From NCBI GenBank assembly GCA_028565635.1, contig JAOXYB010041904.1, positions 1-12,890 on the forward strand: a DNA stretch of 12,890 bases, in the 5' to 3' direction. This document shows, in pieces, positions 1 through 9,528 of the stretch. The stretch's first letter is position 1, and each line of letters opens with the position of its first letter. The position numbers and the translations under genes were made by a program. The notes under the pieces are model-generated. The model saw only the letters and a program-made list of their open reading frames with translations, did no database searches and had not been told where the DNA came from. The DNA comes from Phoronis ovalis. Its lineage: Eukaryota > Phoronida > Phoronidae.

Positions 1-12
1 CGTACTCTCGAT

Positions 13-63
13 CCAACATGGCTGCCCCCAGAAGCTGATTTTTCGCAAAGCACTATGGGATAT
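13..63 (+). promoter_or_regulatory. Probable core promoter elements of the GPR180-like gene (YY1-like and ZNF143-like sites)
   Basis: Positions 13-26 read CCAACATGGCTGCC, close to the YY1 consensus (AANATGGCNGC) that often sits at or just after transcription starts of housekeeping genes. Positions 44-63 (CGC-AAA-GCA-CTA-TGGGA) match the spacing and core of the ZNF143/SBF motif. Both lie within 170 bases upstream of the start codon. Site calls are by eye from consensus memory; the transcription start itself is not visible. Confidence 0.4.
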
Positions 64-134
64 CACGATACCCCCCCTGAGTCTTAGATAACCTGCACAA
101 ATTAAAGTTGATCTCGAGGTCACACCATTTCAAA

Positions 135-210
135 ATGGTGGAAAGCTGAATTTATGAATATTTGCGACATACAGTTAATATGGACTTGGAATATATTAAG
201 GTCACAATAG
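135..210 (+). promoter_or_regulatory. Short upstream ORFs in the GPR180-like leader
   Basis: An ATG at 135 opens a 4-codon ORF closed by TGA at 147-149. An ATG at 154 opens an 18-codon ORF in another frame that ends with TAG at 208-210, so it overlaps the true start at 180. A further ATG at 18 (6 codons, stop at 36-38) would count only if transcription starts upstream of it. Such uORFs usually lower initiation at the main ATG; translation here is inferred. Confidence 0.4.
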
Positions 211-3200
211 CCATTCTTTTGTGCATATTTCCATTTCAAATGTTCAGTTTACATTTAAAAGGAAAATGGAAGAGTGGTAATTTCTTCCTATTCATGTCTA
301 AGTTTGGGTTCCAGAAAACGGACATGTTACAAAAATCTAACACTCAGGGATATATCTATGGTAATATTACCTCATCTTCCAATGTATCTACCGGGTCTGT
401 GTTAGTAGTCACAGACAGTGAATACTTTTTAGATTTTTACAGTCACAGGAAAGTAGTACCAAGGACTAAGGCGTGTCCACTGATGTTTAATAAAATTGAC
501 ACTGTCGCTTGGAATAACGATTGCAATAGGGATGGTTCGGAAGATTTCTTAAGAAAAGTACCATGTCCCAGTGGAGAGCTGTGCAGTGAAGAAGATAATC
601 CAGATATTGTTGTTCCTGATTATCAATTTACATACCACATTCAGGACACGAAACAACCTAGGTTAGTGTTGATGTCGGACTCTTTAAAGACGGACACTAG
701 TTAGTCCTGCAAACATGACCCTACTATGTTATGCCTATGGACAGCCGTGGGCTGTCCATAGTGGGGTCATGCTTGCGCAGGACTACACTAGTCTACCATT
801 AGTGTCAAGATGTATAGAAAAACATAGGATGTCAAATGAGTGACCATGACATCCTTTCACTGTCCTAGAAAAACATTATCACCTTTAAAAATGTCAAATT
901 TCTTACTTGAAAAGTATTTTATGCTTTCTGTGGGTAAAAATAGTTATGTATATGTATACAAACACACCCACACACACATACTAACATGAACTTCAATTGA
1001 TGTAATCCATAATAGTTTTCTATGGTGACTTAAAATATTTACTCTTGTTAAATAATGGTACAATGACTGTTGACACTTTTAAGATCAGTATACATACTAC
1101 AGGTTAAATATTTCAAAGTATCAAAAAAAAACAGCTTCTGTAATTAAATTAAAAAATTCCATCTTACTATGTAAAACAGCAGGCTTACTTTGCCTTAGTC
1201 AGACCAATATTAGAATATAGTGCAATAGTCTGGGATCCTTTCACATGAAACAACATAGTTTGCCTCGAGAAAGTACAGAGAAGAGCTGCTAGGTATGTAC
1301 TCAATAGATACCACAACCTTAGCAGTGTGACTGAAATGCTCCAACATCTTGAATGGAAGACTCTAGAAAGACGAAGATCTGAAGCCAGAATGTGTTGTGT
1401 ATACATATAAAATCTTACACAACCTAGTCGACACCAACATCACATTAAATCCTGCTTCCAGATACAGCAGAGGCAGCCATGACCAGAAATTAGAAATCCT
1501 GCAAACACAGAGAGACTTCTATAAATTCTCCTTCGTTCCTTGGTCCATCCTCCAATGGAACACACTGAATCCAGCAACAGTCAACGCCTCATCCATTGAC
1601 TCATTTAAGACGGCAGTTGCTAGGGATGGAGCAGATCTGCTCCATCATAAATAGACCTAGATCCTGAGTAAATCCTATTTTAATTTTCCTTAGCTACTAA
1701 CAGTAATTTTATACTTGTTTTTTTTGTTTTTCTTTTTGCGCACAAACTTAGTTCCATCCTCTAATCATCGAATGCTCGATGGAATGGACGTATAAGAAGA
1801 TAGAGTTTTGTTTTCACTGTGGTTAACGGATCCAGTCATTTGATGTAAACTATTTAATGTTTCTTTAGGGTAATTTACACTTTAAATTTTTTTTTAACCT
1901 GAGATAGTGGGATGCATGCAATAAATATTTTATTATAAATATTAAAACAGGCATCATAATATCTTTGTGTATTTATAATTTATTTAATTTTCAATTATTT
2001 TCTCTATTTTAGGTTTTGGTTTATTAGCATGGCATCATGCTACAGAAATTCCTCTAACACATCTTCATGTTATTGGTCCCAGAATCCGTCAGAAGACATC
2101 GAAATTGAATATGATATTTATTTTGTAAATGGAGATCCAGACGTAAAACACTATAATCCATTTGAACATCAGTTTTCATTTGAAATGCATGATGTTGTTG
2201 AGATTTATTTTATATTTTGTGCATTGTACACATTCCTTTTGCCCTTGCAGTTATATGCATTAAGCAAACAGAAACATACAATTCCTCGCTTGTTGACTTC
2301 ATGCATCATCATGGAGTGTATCGGAATTTTGCTCAATACTGTTCATATATTGAAATTTGCATTTGATGGAGAAGGCATAATACCAGTACAGATTACTGGG
2401 AATTTTATTGATACTGCAGCACAATGTCTGTTTATGTTATTGTTATTATTGTTAGCGAAAGGATGGACTATAACGACTGTGAAATTGAGTTTTAAACCTG
2501 TGCTGTATGGTGTTTGGGGCTCATATACTGTAGTGAATCTCTTCCTGTTTGTATGGAATTTGGTAAGTAAAGATTCAACGAGACATAACTGCTATAATGG
2601 TTTACTTAACAAAAGTTCATTCCCAAGCATACTTCAAATGAATCATCAGCACTATTGTAAACTTCATACCAGATAATAGTTAGCTGTTTTCTTTTATGAA
2701 AAATTAAATAATTTCTTCTTCAGATGATTTATTTTGAACTTGCTTAAAGTAAAGAGAAAGAAACATCTATGTATGAATGGAGAACTAATTTGCACAAAAA
2801 TGAAACCTGCTTTGCAACTCATTCTCCTCATGTAAAATATACATAATGCTATATTGATTTTATGATGATTTATAGCTTTATAGTTCGATGCTTAGAATAT
2901 TAAATAGATTTTTGAATGTATTACTCAGACTTGTATATACAATCAATTCATTAATATACCTGTATTGATTTTGAATATTTAGATATATTTATTACTTGTA
3001 GCACTGCAATAAATTTGGCACTATGGTTATATATATACCGAGTTCAAAATAAAATTGCAATACATGTCTCAGTTTGACTTTTCCGTGTTGATTTTTTCAA
3101 ACAAAAAATGTTTTATCGAGTTTGACCAAGCCTTTAGTAGAAACACTTGCCTTTACAGGCAGTGCTGTTTGTATACAAGTGGCCTTTACGGCAAATTTAA

Positions 3201-5268
3201 CTGTATATGGATATTATTCCATACAAAGAACAAAATATTTGAATTATATACTATCTAATGAATTTTAAGAGTAGCCAATGTTTATGGTTGTATTTTGCAT
3301 TTGAGAATTCTGCAAATAGATGGTTAACTTTTGTTTTATGATTAGATTGAGAAACCATACAAGTATTGTTCAGAGTGTAAATTTCTAATCTACTGATTTA
3401 TTGTTACAGACAGAAGTGGATACTATTTCTGACAAAGACGAGTGGCAGACGTGGCCAGGATACCTTATTTTAGCATTCCGTACTGGAATTATGATCTGGT
3501 TTGTTTACGAACTTCAGAAAAGTTTTTCATTAGAAAGCAATTATACAAAACGACGGTTTTACTTACACTTTGGAGCTGGCTTTCTCGTGTGGTTTATTTA
3601 TCTGCCTATTGTAGCACTGATTAGTGCTGAAGTATCTGCACTGTGGAGATATAAAACTATTTTAAGTAAGTCTTTAGTTATTCTTTCAGTTAAGATTATG
3701 TTGATTTTGTTTGCTCAACATTACATACATTACCTACATCATGCAAATTGTGAGCATGAGACAAATATATTACATAGATATGTGATATTTTACCAAAAAC
3801 TGCACATAGAGCTGCTTCCAACTTACTTTGCCATTCTGTAGGATTTTGACAGAGGATTATACTTGCAACATATGATTAACAAAAAATTAGTGTGTAAGTC
3901 AGACAGAAACAAGAGGAATTGTAATCCTCAGCATATTATTCGGTTTGTAATGGTTTAGGAGTAGTTAAGATATTCTTATATTGTAGGCATGACTTGTGCA
4001 GCAGACTTCCTATCATATGCTGTTTTACTGCATCTGCTGTGGCCAAGTAGAAGTGCATTGTACTTCAACTTATCAGAAGCTCGGGTTGTGAGAATGACAG
4101 ATTTGGAAATGACTAGTAAGAGAATCTGTTATTAATATTATTATGTGACACAATATTGACTCCTTCTTTCTAGTATGCAAATAAATATTTTCTTTTACTG
4201 GTTTTGCTTTGTGCTGACATCAATAAGGTTGCACATCAGCACATATCTGTTCCATACCACAACTCCTAATCTTATAAAGTTTTAACAGTGCAGCAAAAAC
4301 TTATGTTTACTTGCAAATATTTAAATAAACAGTGTAAGATTCCTTTGAAAAAATACTATTACCAACCCATGTATGCAATCCACAGTAAGTAACAAGAACA
4401 GAAAATATTCTTGTTGTTTCAAAAATTCTAACACTTGCGTAATATGACTCCAGAATGCTTTGTAACCAATAGATGAAGTTTGTCTTGCAATTTTCCACTT
4501 TACTTCATCAACAGCAATGAATGTAACATATTAATAAAAGGCTTGGCTAATGTTATATTGTTAACTGGTACAATGCTAATCGCTAATGCCATCAAAATGT
4601 TACAGTGTTCTCCATAAAATAGTGTATACATGTTCCAGGGCCAATAATATTATTTATGTAAACCCCAAACATGGATAGATAAAATGTTGATAAATAATAC
4701 AAGGTTTATGTACTAAAGTTCATTGGTGTCCTGAACAAATATGAGTTTTTTGTGGAGAACACTGTTAGATTTTATGCTAGATCCTTCTGCTAAGGACTGA
4801 AATATATGAAGGGAAAACATTTTTTTCATAGCCCGCCACCTGTAAATTAGATTTCTCTCTGTATAATAGTAATGTACTAACTAACAACCGCCCAAGGAAA
4901 AATGTTTTCCCCTTATATTTGTTCTGGAACAGCACTACCATTGCAAGGTGAAGAATAAGTACCAAAAGAGAAATTCCTACCTATATCATCAATATTCAAA
5001 TGAAATAACAGCTATACCGGAAGATTAACTTCAAGCATGCAAACTATAAAATTAGTAAAATTATTCAAAGTTATAGCATAATGATATCTTGTCATTTTTT
5101 TGTTGTACAGGTCTACTTAGTGACGATTCTGACATTGAACACATGAACACTGTAGATCAAACAAAAAACATTCCCAATGGAAATGGACAACATTTGAATC
5201 AAGACAATATAGCCAATGCCATTAATGGACATATACTTAATGCTTGTGGCCAGGAAAGTGACCAGTAA
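180..5268 (+). CDS. GPR180: GPR180/TMEM145-family seven-helix membrane protein, complete, 5 coding exons
   Basis: Join 180-661, 2013-2562, 3410-3665, 3987-4115, 5111-5268. Every junction has GT/AG (donors GTTAGT, GTAAGT, GTAAGT, GTAAGA) and phases fit, giving 524 residues plus TAA. The ATG at 180 has A at -3 and G at +4 and opens a signal peptide (about residues 1-23). Residues 24-220 form the lumenal/extracellular beta-rich domain, with cysteines 99, 115, 129, 135, 170 and 180 and sequons at N62, N68, N174 and N176. The family signature NPFEHQFSF lies just before helix 1. Seven hydrophobic segments follow at about 222-245, 252-273, 295-315, 322-343, 360-380, 394-417 and 431-448; KGWTI after helix 3 and the FYLHF/WFIYLPIVALI stretch in helix 6 are typical of the GpcrRhopsn4 family. 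A polar, Asn-rich cytoplasmic tail (449-524) ends the protein. The family resembles the GOLD-domain seven-helix proteins (GPR180, TMEM145, TMEM87, GPR107), which act in the secretory pathway or at the cell surface; the precise function here is unknown. Family assignment is firm; GPR180 versus TMEM145 orthology is less so, though NPFEH and GWTI favour GPR180. Confidence 0.88.
693..806. mobile_element. Small foldback (MITE-like) element in intron 1
   Basis: Arms 693-746 and 750-806 are inverted copies separated by a 3-base loop. The inner 12 bp (CTATGGACAGCC / GGCTGTCCATAG) pair perfectly and the outer parts pair with small insertions. A direct repeat ACACTAGT occurs at 694-701 and 785-792, which could be an 8-bp target duplication around a core of about 83 bp beginning AGTCCTGC and ending GCAGGACT. 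ACTAGT is itself palindromic, so the exact ends are uncertain. No coding capacity. Confidence 0.6.
944..980. repeat. TA/CA-rich microsatellite
   Basis: Alternating TATGTATATGTATACA runs into an imperfect (CA)n tract with one CCC interruption. It lies in intron 1 and has no sign of function. Confidence 0.6.
1165..1805 (+). pseudogene. Degenerate 3' end of a non-LTR (LINE) retrotransposon
   Basis: From 1183 the plus strand reads AYFALVRPILEYSAIVWDP, then LEKVQRRAARYV. This is the conserved C-terminal part of reverse transcriptases of Jockey/CR1/L2-type LINEs (the LVRPxLEYAxxVWDP and QRRAARFV motifs). The frame is broken by an internal TGA at 1246-1248 and by a shift near 1397. Translation then resumes one frame over (YKILHNLVD ... 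KFSFVPWSILQWNTL ... SIDSFKTAVA) and stops after 1654. After a short 3'UTR comes a hairpin (TTCCATC ... GATGGAA, about 1751-1784) and a TAAGAAGATAG tail, both usual at LINE 3' ends. It is 5'-truncated, inserted in sense orientation in intron 1 and dead; the clade within the Jockey superfamily is not resolved. Confidence 0.85.
2563..3409 (+). other. Intron 2 of the GPR180-like gene
   Basis: Donor GTAAGT, acceptor TTATTGTTACAG, phase 0 (between Leu344 and Thr345). The sequence is AT-rich. Around 3145-3205 two related short motifs, GCCTTTACAGGCA and GCCTTTACGGCAA, repeat in direct orientation. I see no gene or transposon in it. Confidence 0.75.
3666..3986 (+). other. Intron 3 of the GPR180-like gene
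   Basis: Donor GTAAGT and acceptor ATATTGTAG, phase 1; joining A|GC restores Ser430 at the start of helix 7. The reading frame of exon 3 happens to stay open to 3841 inside this intron. That gives a non-homologous tail and would lose helix 7, so it is read-through and not coding. Confidence 0.75.
4600..4767. mobile_element. MITE-like element with CAGTGTTCTCC termini
   Basis: CAGTGTTCTCCATAAAA at 4603-4619 is inverted at 4748-4764 (TTTTGTGGAGAACACTG) with one mismatch. The inner sequence is also a decayed inverted repeat (GTTCCAGGGCCAAT against ATTGGTGTCCTGAAC, and TTTATGTAAACC against GGTTTATGTACT). Both ends are flanked by TTA, which could be a 3-bp target duplication (PIF/Harbinger style), while CAGTG termini recall hAT. 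The superfamily is left open. Confidence 0.55.
4787..4935. mobile_element. Second foldback element in intron 4
   Basis: GAAGGGAAAACATTTTT near 4808-4824 is matched in inverse by AAAAATGTTTTCCCCTT near 4898-4914. Weaker pairing continues outwards through AAATATA to TGCT/AGCA. The central part of about 70 bases (CCCGCCACC ... ACCGCCC) is non-coding. No clear target duplication was found, so it may be an old MITE. Confidence 0.4.
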
Positions 5269-6900
5269 AGAAACTTTACTACTTTAATTTAAACTTGTGC
5301 AGTATTGCACTGTATTTATTAATTTTTATGCAAGCGATTTATGTTTCCTGCTGAATGTACCAGTGATGTTCATGTCTTACAAGCAGTATTTAAAACAGGC
5401 AGTATTTTGCAGGATCATTTCAATTGAATCTATATAATAAAAAAGCAATATCATTCCAATGAAAATTCAGAAACTTGTGTTTGGAAAATTTTGATCTGGC
5501 TTTGTTATACATATTTGCAGTATACATACATGTATCCTGTTATCATATGACCTTCCAATGGTATAGTATGCATAGTCTGTATTCATCATTGTTTGTCTCA
5601 TTTGTTTATTTCAGCAGCATATCAGTAGCATTTACACGTATTTAGTTTTGGAAACTTGTAAAAATAATTGACTGAATATTAAGTGATAATGAAAACTGTG
5701 ATACTTAGTTTAGGTGACACTTGTTTTAAGAAGTCTCTATACATCAGAAAAATTGTTTGTTACTCCGACTGTGGTGTAACAGATAATTGTTTTAAGTGCT
5801 CATGCCTAGAAAATGTTTCTGACTGAAATCAATACTTGTTCAAAAGCACAGTGTGAAAAGTTCGCTATTAATCCAAGCAGAATGTTTTTTTTGTTAAGTT
5901 GTTTTCATTTATTTCATTAATCTTGTAACTTTTTTGTTACCAATCACGTGGCTGCTACACTTATGAACACATGATCATCAGTAGCATCATAAAGTAGGGT
6001 ACAAAATATAAGTCCGATTTTAAATAATTTTATGTTCAATGTTGTTCAGTTGTATGAGCATCATTTTTTAATAATTTTTGTTTGAATTGTTAATTTGTAG
6101 TAAGAAATGGCCACTGTAATGCCTTTGAAGGCAGCATACTTTACAACATAAATTATTAATATGTGTAGGAAAACTTAATAAAACTGTTTGATGTCACTGT
6201 CAATGTCTTAAATCACTTCAGTGATATGTATGTGTTATGTACATATCACTAAAGTGATTTAAAGCCACTGACTGTAAGTTCTGAAATGGAAAATGTAATG
6301 AAGATGAATGTTCATTCTATGTACTTGGAAGTCATACCAGTTTATTAGCTCAAGAACCTCTTGTGTCTGTGTTAAAAGCATTGGATATTAGACTCTTCAC
6401 TGTAAAGCTGAAAAAAGAAAATGTAAAGTTCTTTCTTGTAAGTGCTTACCAGAACACATGCTCTATGCTGTTTTTAAAGCTGTTTCTGTTAACTCTTTTG
6501 TTTCTTGTTTTTATGTGTAATGTGTTTAACTAAATTCATGTTTTTGATTTATAAGCATTGTTGACATAGTATCTGTAGATCACTGGCTATATGGTTAAAT
6601 TGTAGGAAAATGTTATGTAATCCATATTTTTTGCATTTACCTACTGATATAATTTTTAGTCAATGTTCTAATATAATAAGGTCTAAAGTGAAGGTAAATT
6701 GGTTTAAGGAACGAAATGTAATATCACAAGTGAAATAACATTGAAACTAATTACATTTATTGTCTAAATATTATTGTCTGTAACGTAAGCAGCAACTTAT
6801 TGGTGTGTGGAAGCAAGACTAATTGGTATAGCGTTTGACTAACTCACGTGTCATTTACATTAAAAAAATAAAGGCAAGAAACACTGTCTGGAATAGCTGT
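5269..6900 (+). other. 3'UTR of the GPR180-like gene with candidate poly(A) signals
   Basis: No exon or ORF of note follows the stop codon. AATAAA hexamers occur at 5436-5441, 6177-6182 and 6867-6872. The last is followed within about 30 bases by a GT-rich stretch (TGTGTGTCTTTCGTG), the usual downstream element, so it is the best distal end; the others could give shorter transcripts. Length of the mature UTR is inferred. Confidence 0.5.
6208..6262. repeat. Near-perfect hairpin in the 3'UTR
   Basis: Arms 6208-6230 and 6240-6262 are 23 bases each with a 9-base loop and a single mismatch. Each arm also contains its own small palindrome (ATCACT..AGTGAT), so alternative local folds are possible. 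The one mismatch is C opposite A in a plus-strand RNA, but would be a G.U wobble in a minus-strand RNA. It could be a regulatory RNA structure, a pre-miRNA-like fold or a tiny foldback transposon. Confidence 0.6.
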
Positions 6901-7198
6901 GTGTCTTTCGTGAGTACATGATAATATTCAGTTTTATACCTCTTCATATAATATTTTTGCATATTAAGTGTAAACAGCCAGCGATGCACTGCTGCAGTAA
7001 ATATGTTCTCACAGAGATTCATCTTCGGTGTCTTCCGACATTTTTAACAATATCGTATGTAAAATTGACGCACCACAATGGCGTCTTCCTCATTTTGACA
7101 TCGAATATCTTCGCTGTTCCATAATAAGTACACTTGAAAAAAAAAACAGGTTTTAAAAAATGTTCAAGATATTGATTCATTAGTTAAAAAATATATAC
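6901..7198. other. Convergent intergenic gap
   Basis: About 300 bases between the likely end of the plus-strand GPR180-like transcript and the minus-strand poly(A) signal at 7199-7204. Apart from A-rich tracts nothing is recognisable; an open 68-codon stretch here has no family features. Confidence 0.5.
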
Positions 7199-7204
7199 TT
7201 TATT
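7199..7204 (-). terminator. Poly(A) signal of the ML-domain gene
   Basis: AATAAA on the minus strand, 29 bases after the proposed stop codon at 7233-7235. Confidence 0.55.
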
Positions 7205-7232
7205 GAAAGAAAATAACTGCAGAACTAATTAT

Positions 7233-9528
7233 TCATTGGCACAAGAAGTTTGTGATTATGTCAGAATTACTCTTGAATGATATAAATGCCGTTGTGAATG
7301 TTGCATAACATTTATGAATGAAATAAAACAACACTACTTACCGCCTCTATTGTAGTATCAACAAGCAGAGTAATGTTCACTTTTTTAGTAACTACAAAAG
7401 TAAGAAAAGTAGATTCATTATCACTACATAACACTTTACCTGCATAAAAGAACGACAACGTAAACATAACAAATGGCAATTTGTAATTCAAATATGTATT
7501 TTGTCACAATTTATATTTAGCACCAGTAAATATACTTGTAATCAAATTTTCTAGCTACCATTCGCTTTAAGATGGCAAAACTCTTCATACTGTGCCGACG
7601 TCTTTGCTCCACACAATGTAACATCTCCTTCTGGTAGTTGGTAACCGTCGCAAAATATTTTAAACTTTAATTTCCCGTATGTAAAATCGTATGCTACAAT
7701 TAATGAAAAACATACAGAGAAAAGGCAGACAACACATTTATACATTACTACATAATCAATGTAGACTGAACGAGGAACCACGAAATTATCATTTATGTAT
7801 GCCATATTTAATATTTAATGCCAACAGTTACATTTATCATATTTCCTTTCCTCCTCTGCGCTGACATTTTTCCTTTTTTGTCTGAATAATAGACTTGCTC
7901 AAGTCAGCTTGGCCAAATATTCAATTTTAGCACAAATCGTTAAGTTTGAGAAAAATCTTTATACATACAACACAAAATATCACATTTTCAGTGTTTACAT
8001 ATGTTATGCAACAAAATTCCACCCTGTTTTTTAATAAAAAAAATCAAAAACATTAAGTAAGGAATAAATTCATGTTTTATTCATTATTAAAAGTAACATA
8101 ATCAGAATAAAAACTAATAACATCATCACAAAAAACTAACAATATCAAAGAAAAAACATCTAAATAGGTACTCTGTGTGGGAGAGATTTATATACAAACT
8201 TTGTGATTAAATTGTTTCCAGCAATTTGACGAGGCAAGTATTTCGAATTGAATAGAAAAGTCTTGGTGGTCTGCAAACACAAAAAATTAACGGAAATACA
8301 ATACACATATCGTCTATTCTTATATTTATTTTACTATAAAAATGGATAAGGAAAATAATTGTGTCCTCTTGTCAATTAAATTGTGAAATAACTTTTGCGA
8401 AATTCTCTTTTCTGAATTATTTCTTCATTGACATTTGCTCTATATTTTGGAAAAAAACATAATATGTCGTTTTATCTAGAAACCAGCATGCGACAAAGAA
8501 TAAATGTCACTATATGCTGAGTAATGTTAATGCATTTATCTTCAGTTTCACTTCACGTGCGGTATCTTTTAGTAAGGTAATTCATGACAGCATTTACTGT
8601 CTTGATAAGCCCTCTCTCATTGATTTTATAGAACTAAATGATTTAATACTAAAAAATTATATAACTTGCATGACTTTGTTAAGAAAAGAATTATCCATAA
8701 ATAGTATTCAAGTAAATGATAATTCTTATACGTCTGGGACAAGTTTGTTTGTTAAGAAATGCAATGTGTACAATAAACATACCTGGCGTTATTTCAGCTC
8801 TGATTGTTACGTTTTTTCCTATTTCTGGTGGAGATGGATCTACGCGGAATATCTTAAATGATCCTGGGGGACCTGTAACATTTTATAGAAAATCTTTTCA
8901 TTGTGGTTGCAACGACAGCTGCCGCAATTCGGTTGCAAAGTGAACGAGGCCAGTTTTTAAAATATGCATGCCCTAGCTCTAGCAAACCGATCCGAAAATG
9001 TAAACATCGTTTTCAATCCTTAGATTTTCAAATTATTATTTAAAAATAGATTAGTTAGTAACTAAATCCTTGATTTTTACAAAACATGAAGGTTATAAAT
9101 TTTAAATAGGGTTATTGCTTTAATTATTTTTGTAAAACAAATTTTAGTGCACATGATGCAAGCTGAAACACAAATCTTAGTTCCGGGTTGAATGTAAAAA
9201 AACAATCATTTTGAACTATAAAAATTCACTAAGAAGTGTAAATCCTATCCTAAACAAGTTGGAGATCCTTCACGATCCTTAATATGCTGCATAGTTTCAA
9301 AATAAATAAATTCAATGTAATATGCGTTTCAAAATTTCTTAATGTATAAAGTAATTAGAAAAGGTGTCTATGCTTACCACAATTAGATATGTTATTTATA
9401 ATAGTAGGATGATATACTAATTTACTAGTTGTTGGAAGCTTCCATGGCATAATAATCCATGCAATAGTCCATATACTTGAAAGCACAAACAGAGGAACAA
9501 AAATTAATATACTCAAGCTTGACAACAT
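7233..9528 (-). CDS. Secreted ML-domain (MD-2/NPC2-like lipid-recognition) protein, 5 short exons
   Basis: Complement of join 7233-7271, 7342-7391, 7559-7693, 8783-8872, 9378-9528; 154 residues plus TGA. Donors (GTAAGC, GTATGT, GTAGCT, GTAAGT) and acceptors (TGTTACAG, CATTAATTGTAG, CTTACTTTTGTAG, CATTCAAG) all fit in phase. Exon 1 starts at an ATG preceded by an in-frame stop with no ATG between; residues 4-28 are hydrophobic (signal peptide or anchor). Then comes NCGPPGSFKIFRVDPSPPEIGKN (written in two parts in databases as the CG..FKI and PP..GKNVTI core), followed by YGKLKFKIFC, KVNITLLV and a last Cys two residues from the end. This order (CG, PDPP-x2-GKN, YGxL..C, final Cys) matches NPC2 and fungal PG/PI transfer proteins of the ML family, as does the length. 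Cysteines are at 50, 95, 108, 120 and 153; sequons at N46, N71, N125 and N131. ML proteins bind lipids (sterols, glycolipids, LPS) in lysosomes or extracellularly; the ligand here is unknown. The weakest point is the last 70-base intron. Confidence 0.72.
7694..8782 (-). other. Intron 2 of the ML-domain gene
   Basis: The minus-strand intron between exons 8783-8872 and 7559-7693 ends in a strong pyrimidine tract and CATTAATTGTAG. It contains a candidate alternative terminal exon (8188-8270) and its poly(A) signal. The remainder is AT-rich with nothing else recognised. An open frame continuing upstream from exon 3 to 7805 is intronic. Confidence 0.6.
8076..8270 (-). CDS. Candidate alternative terminal exon of the ML gene with its own poly(A) signal
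   Basis: On the minus strand a strong acceptor (AATTTTTTGTGTTTGCAG) ends at 8271. Joined in phase to the exon at 8783-8872 it adds 27 residues starting DHQDFSIQF and ending KVCI, then TAA at 8188-8190. AATAAA follows at 8076-8081. The product would keep the signal peptide and the first strands of the ML domain but lose its second half. Another open frame in the same stretch runs to a stop near 8163 but does not fit the phase of the upstream exon. It could equally be a chance acceptor. Confidence 0.35.
8873..9377 (-). other. Intron 1 of the ML-domain gene
   Basis: Donor GTAAGC next to 9378 and acceptor TGTTACAG next to 8872, phase 1, joining G|GT to form Gly51 of the conserved Cys-Gly pair. 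No repeat or gene seen inside. Confidence 0.65.

Larger units (their letters stand above)
662..2012 (+). other. Intron 1 of the GPR180-like gene
   Basis: Donor GTTAGT at 662 and acceptor TTTTCTCTATTTTAG ending at 2012 split an Arg codon (AG|G). The intron carries a foldback element (693-806), a TA/CA microsatellite (944-980) and a LINE 3' remnant (about 1165-1805). The remaining stretches (807-943, 981-1164, 1806-2012) are AT-rich and show nothing else I can support. Confidence 0.8.
4116..5110 (+). other. Intron 4 of the GPR180-like gene
   Basis: Donor GTAAGA and acceptor TTTTTTGTTGTACAG, phase 1. It contains two neighbouring foldback elements (4600-4767 and 4787-4935). The rest is AT-rich with nothing else recognisable. 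Confidence 0.75.

Noticed and set aside
162-179. Upstream TTG-initiated extension of the GPR180-like protein
   Set aside because: TTG is not a usual start in animals; the ATG at 180 has a good context and leads directly into a signal peptide.
1185-1406. Minus-strand open frame of 73 codons
   Set aside because: It is the antisense of the LINE reverse-transcriptase remnant, whose motifs read on the plus strand.
3055-3258. Open frame of 67 codons in intron 2
   Set aside because: Chance opening in AT-rich intron, no domain or signal and no splice partners.
3666-3841. Read-through coding extension of exon 3
   Set aside because: The consensus donor GTAAGT at 3666 and the in-phase next exon restore helix 7; the extension has no similarity to the family.
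4307-4498. Minus-strand open frame in intron 4
   Set aside because: No recognisable motif, no poly(A) or splice context.
4777-4965. Minus-strand open frame of 62 codons
   Set aside because: It lies across a foldback element and its codons follow the inverted repeat; not a gene.
7551-7805. Single-exon small cysteine-rich (Kazal-like) secreted protein on the minus strand
   Set aside because: The first 37 codons lie upstream of a strong acceptor and the last codons run into an intron. The middle part joins in phase with flanking exons to give a full ML domain, and the Kazal cysteine pattern is incomplete.
8514-8943. Two overlapping plus-strand open frames
   Set aside because: They are antisense to an ML-gene exon and its introns, are low in complexity and have no family features.
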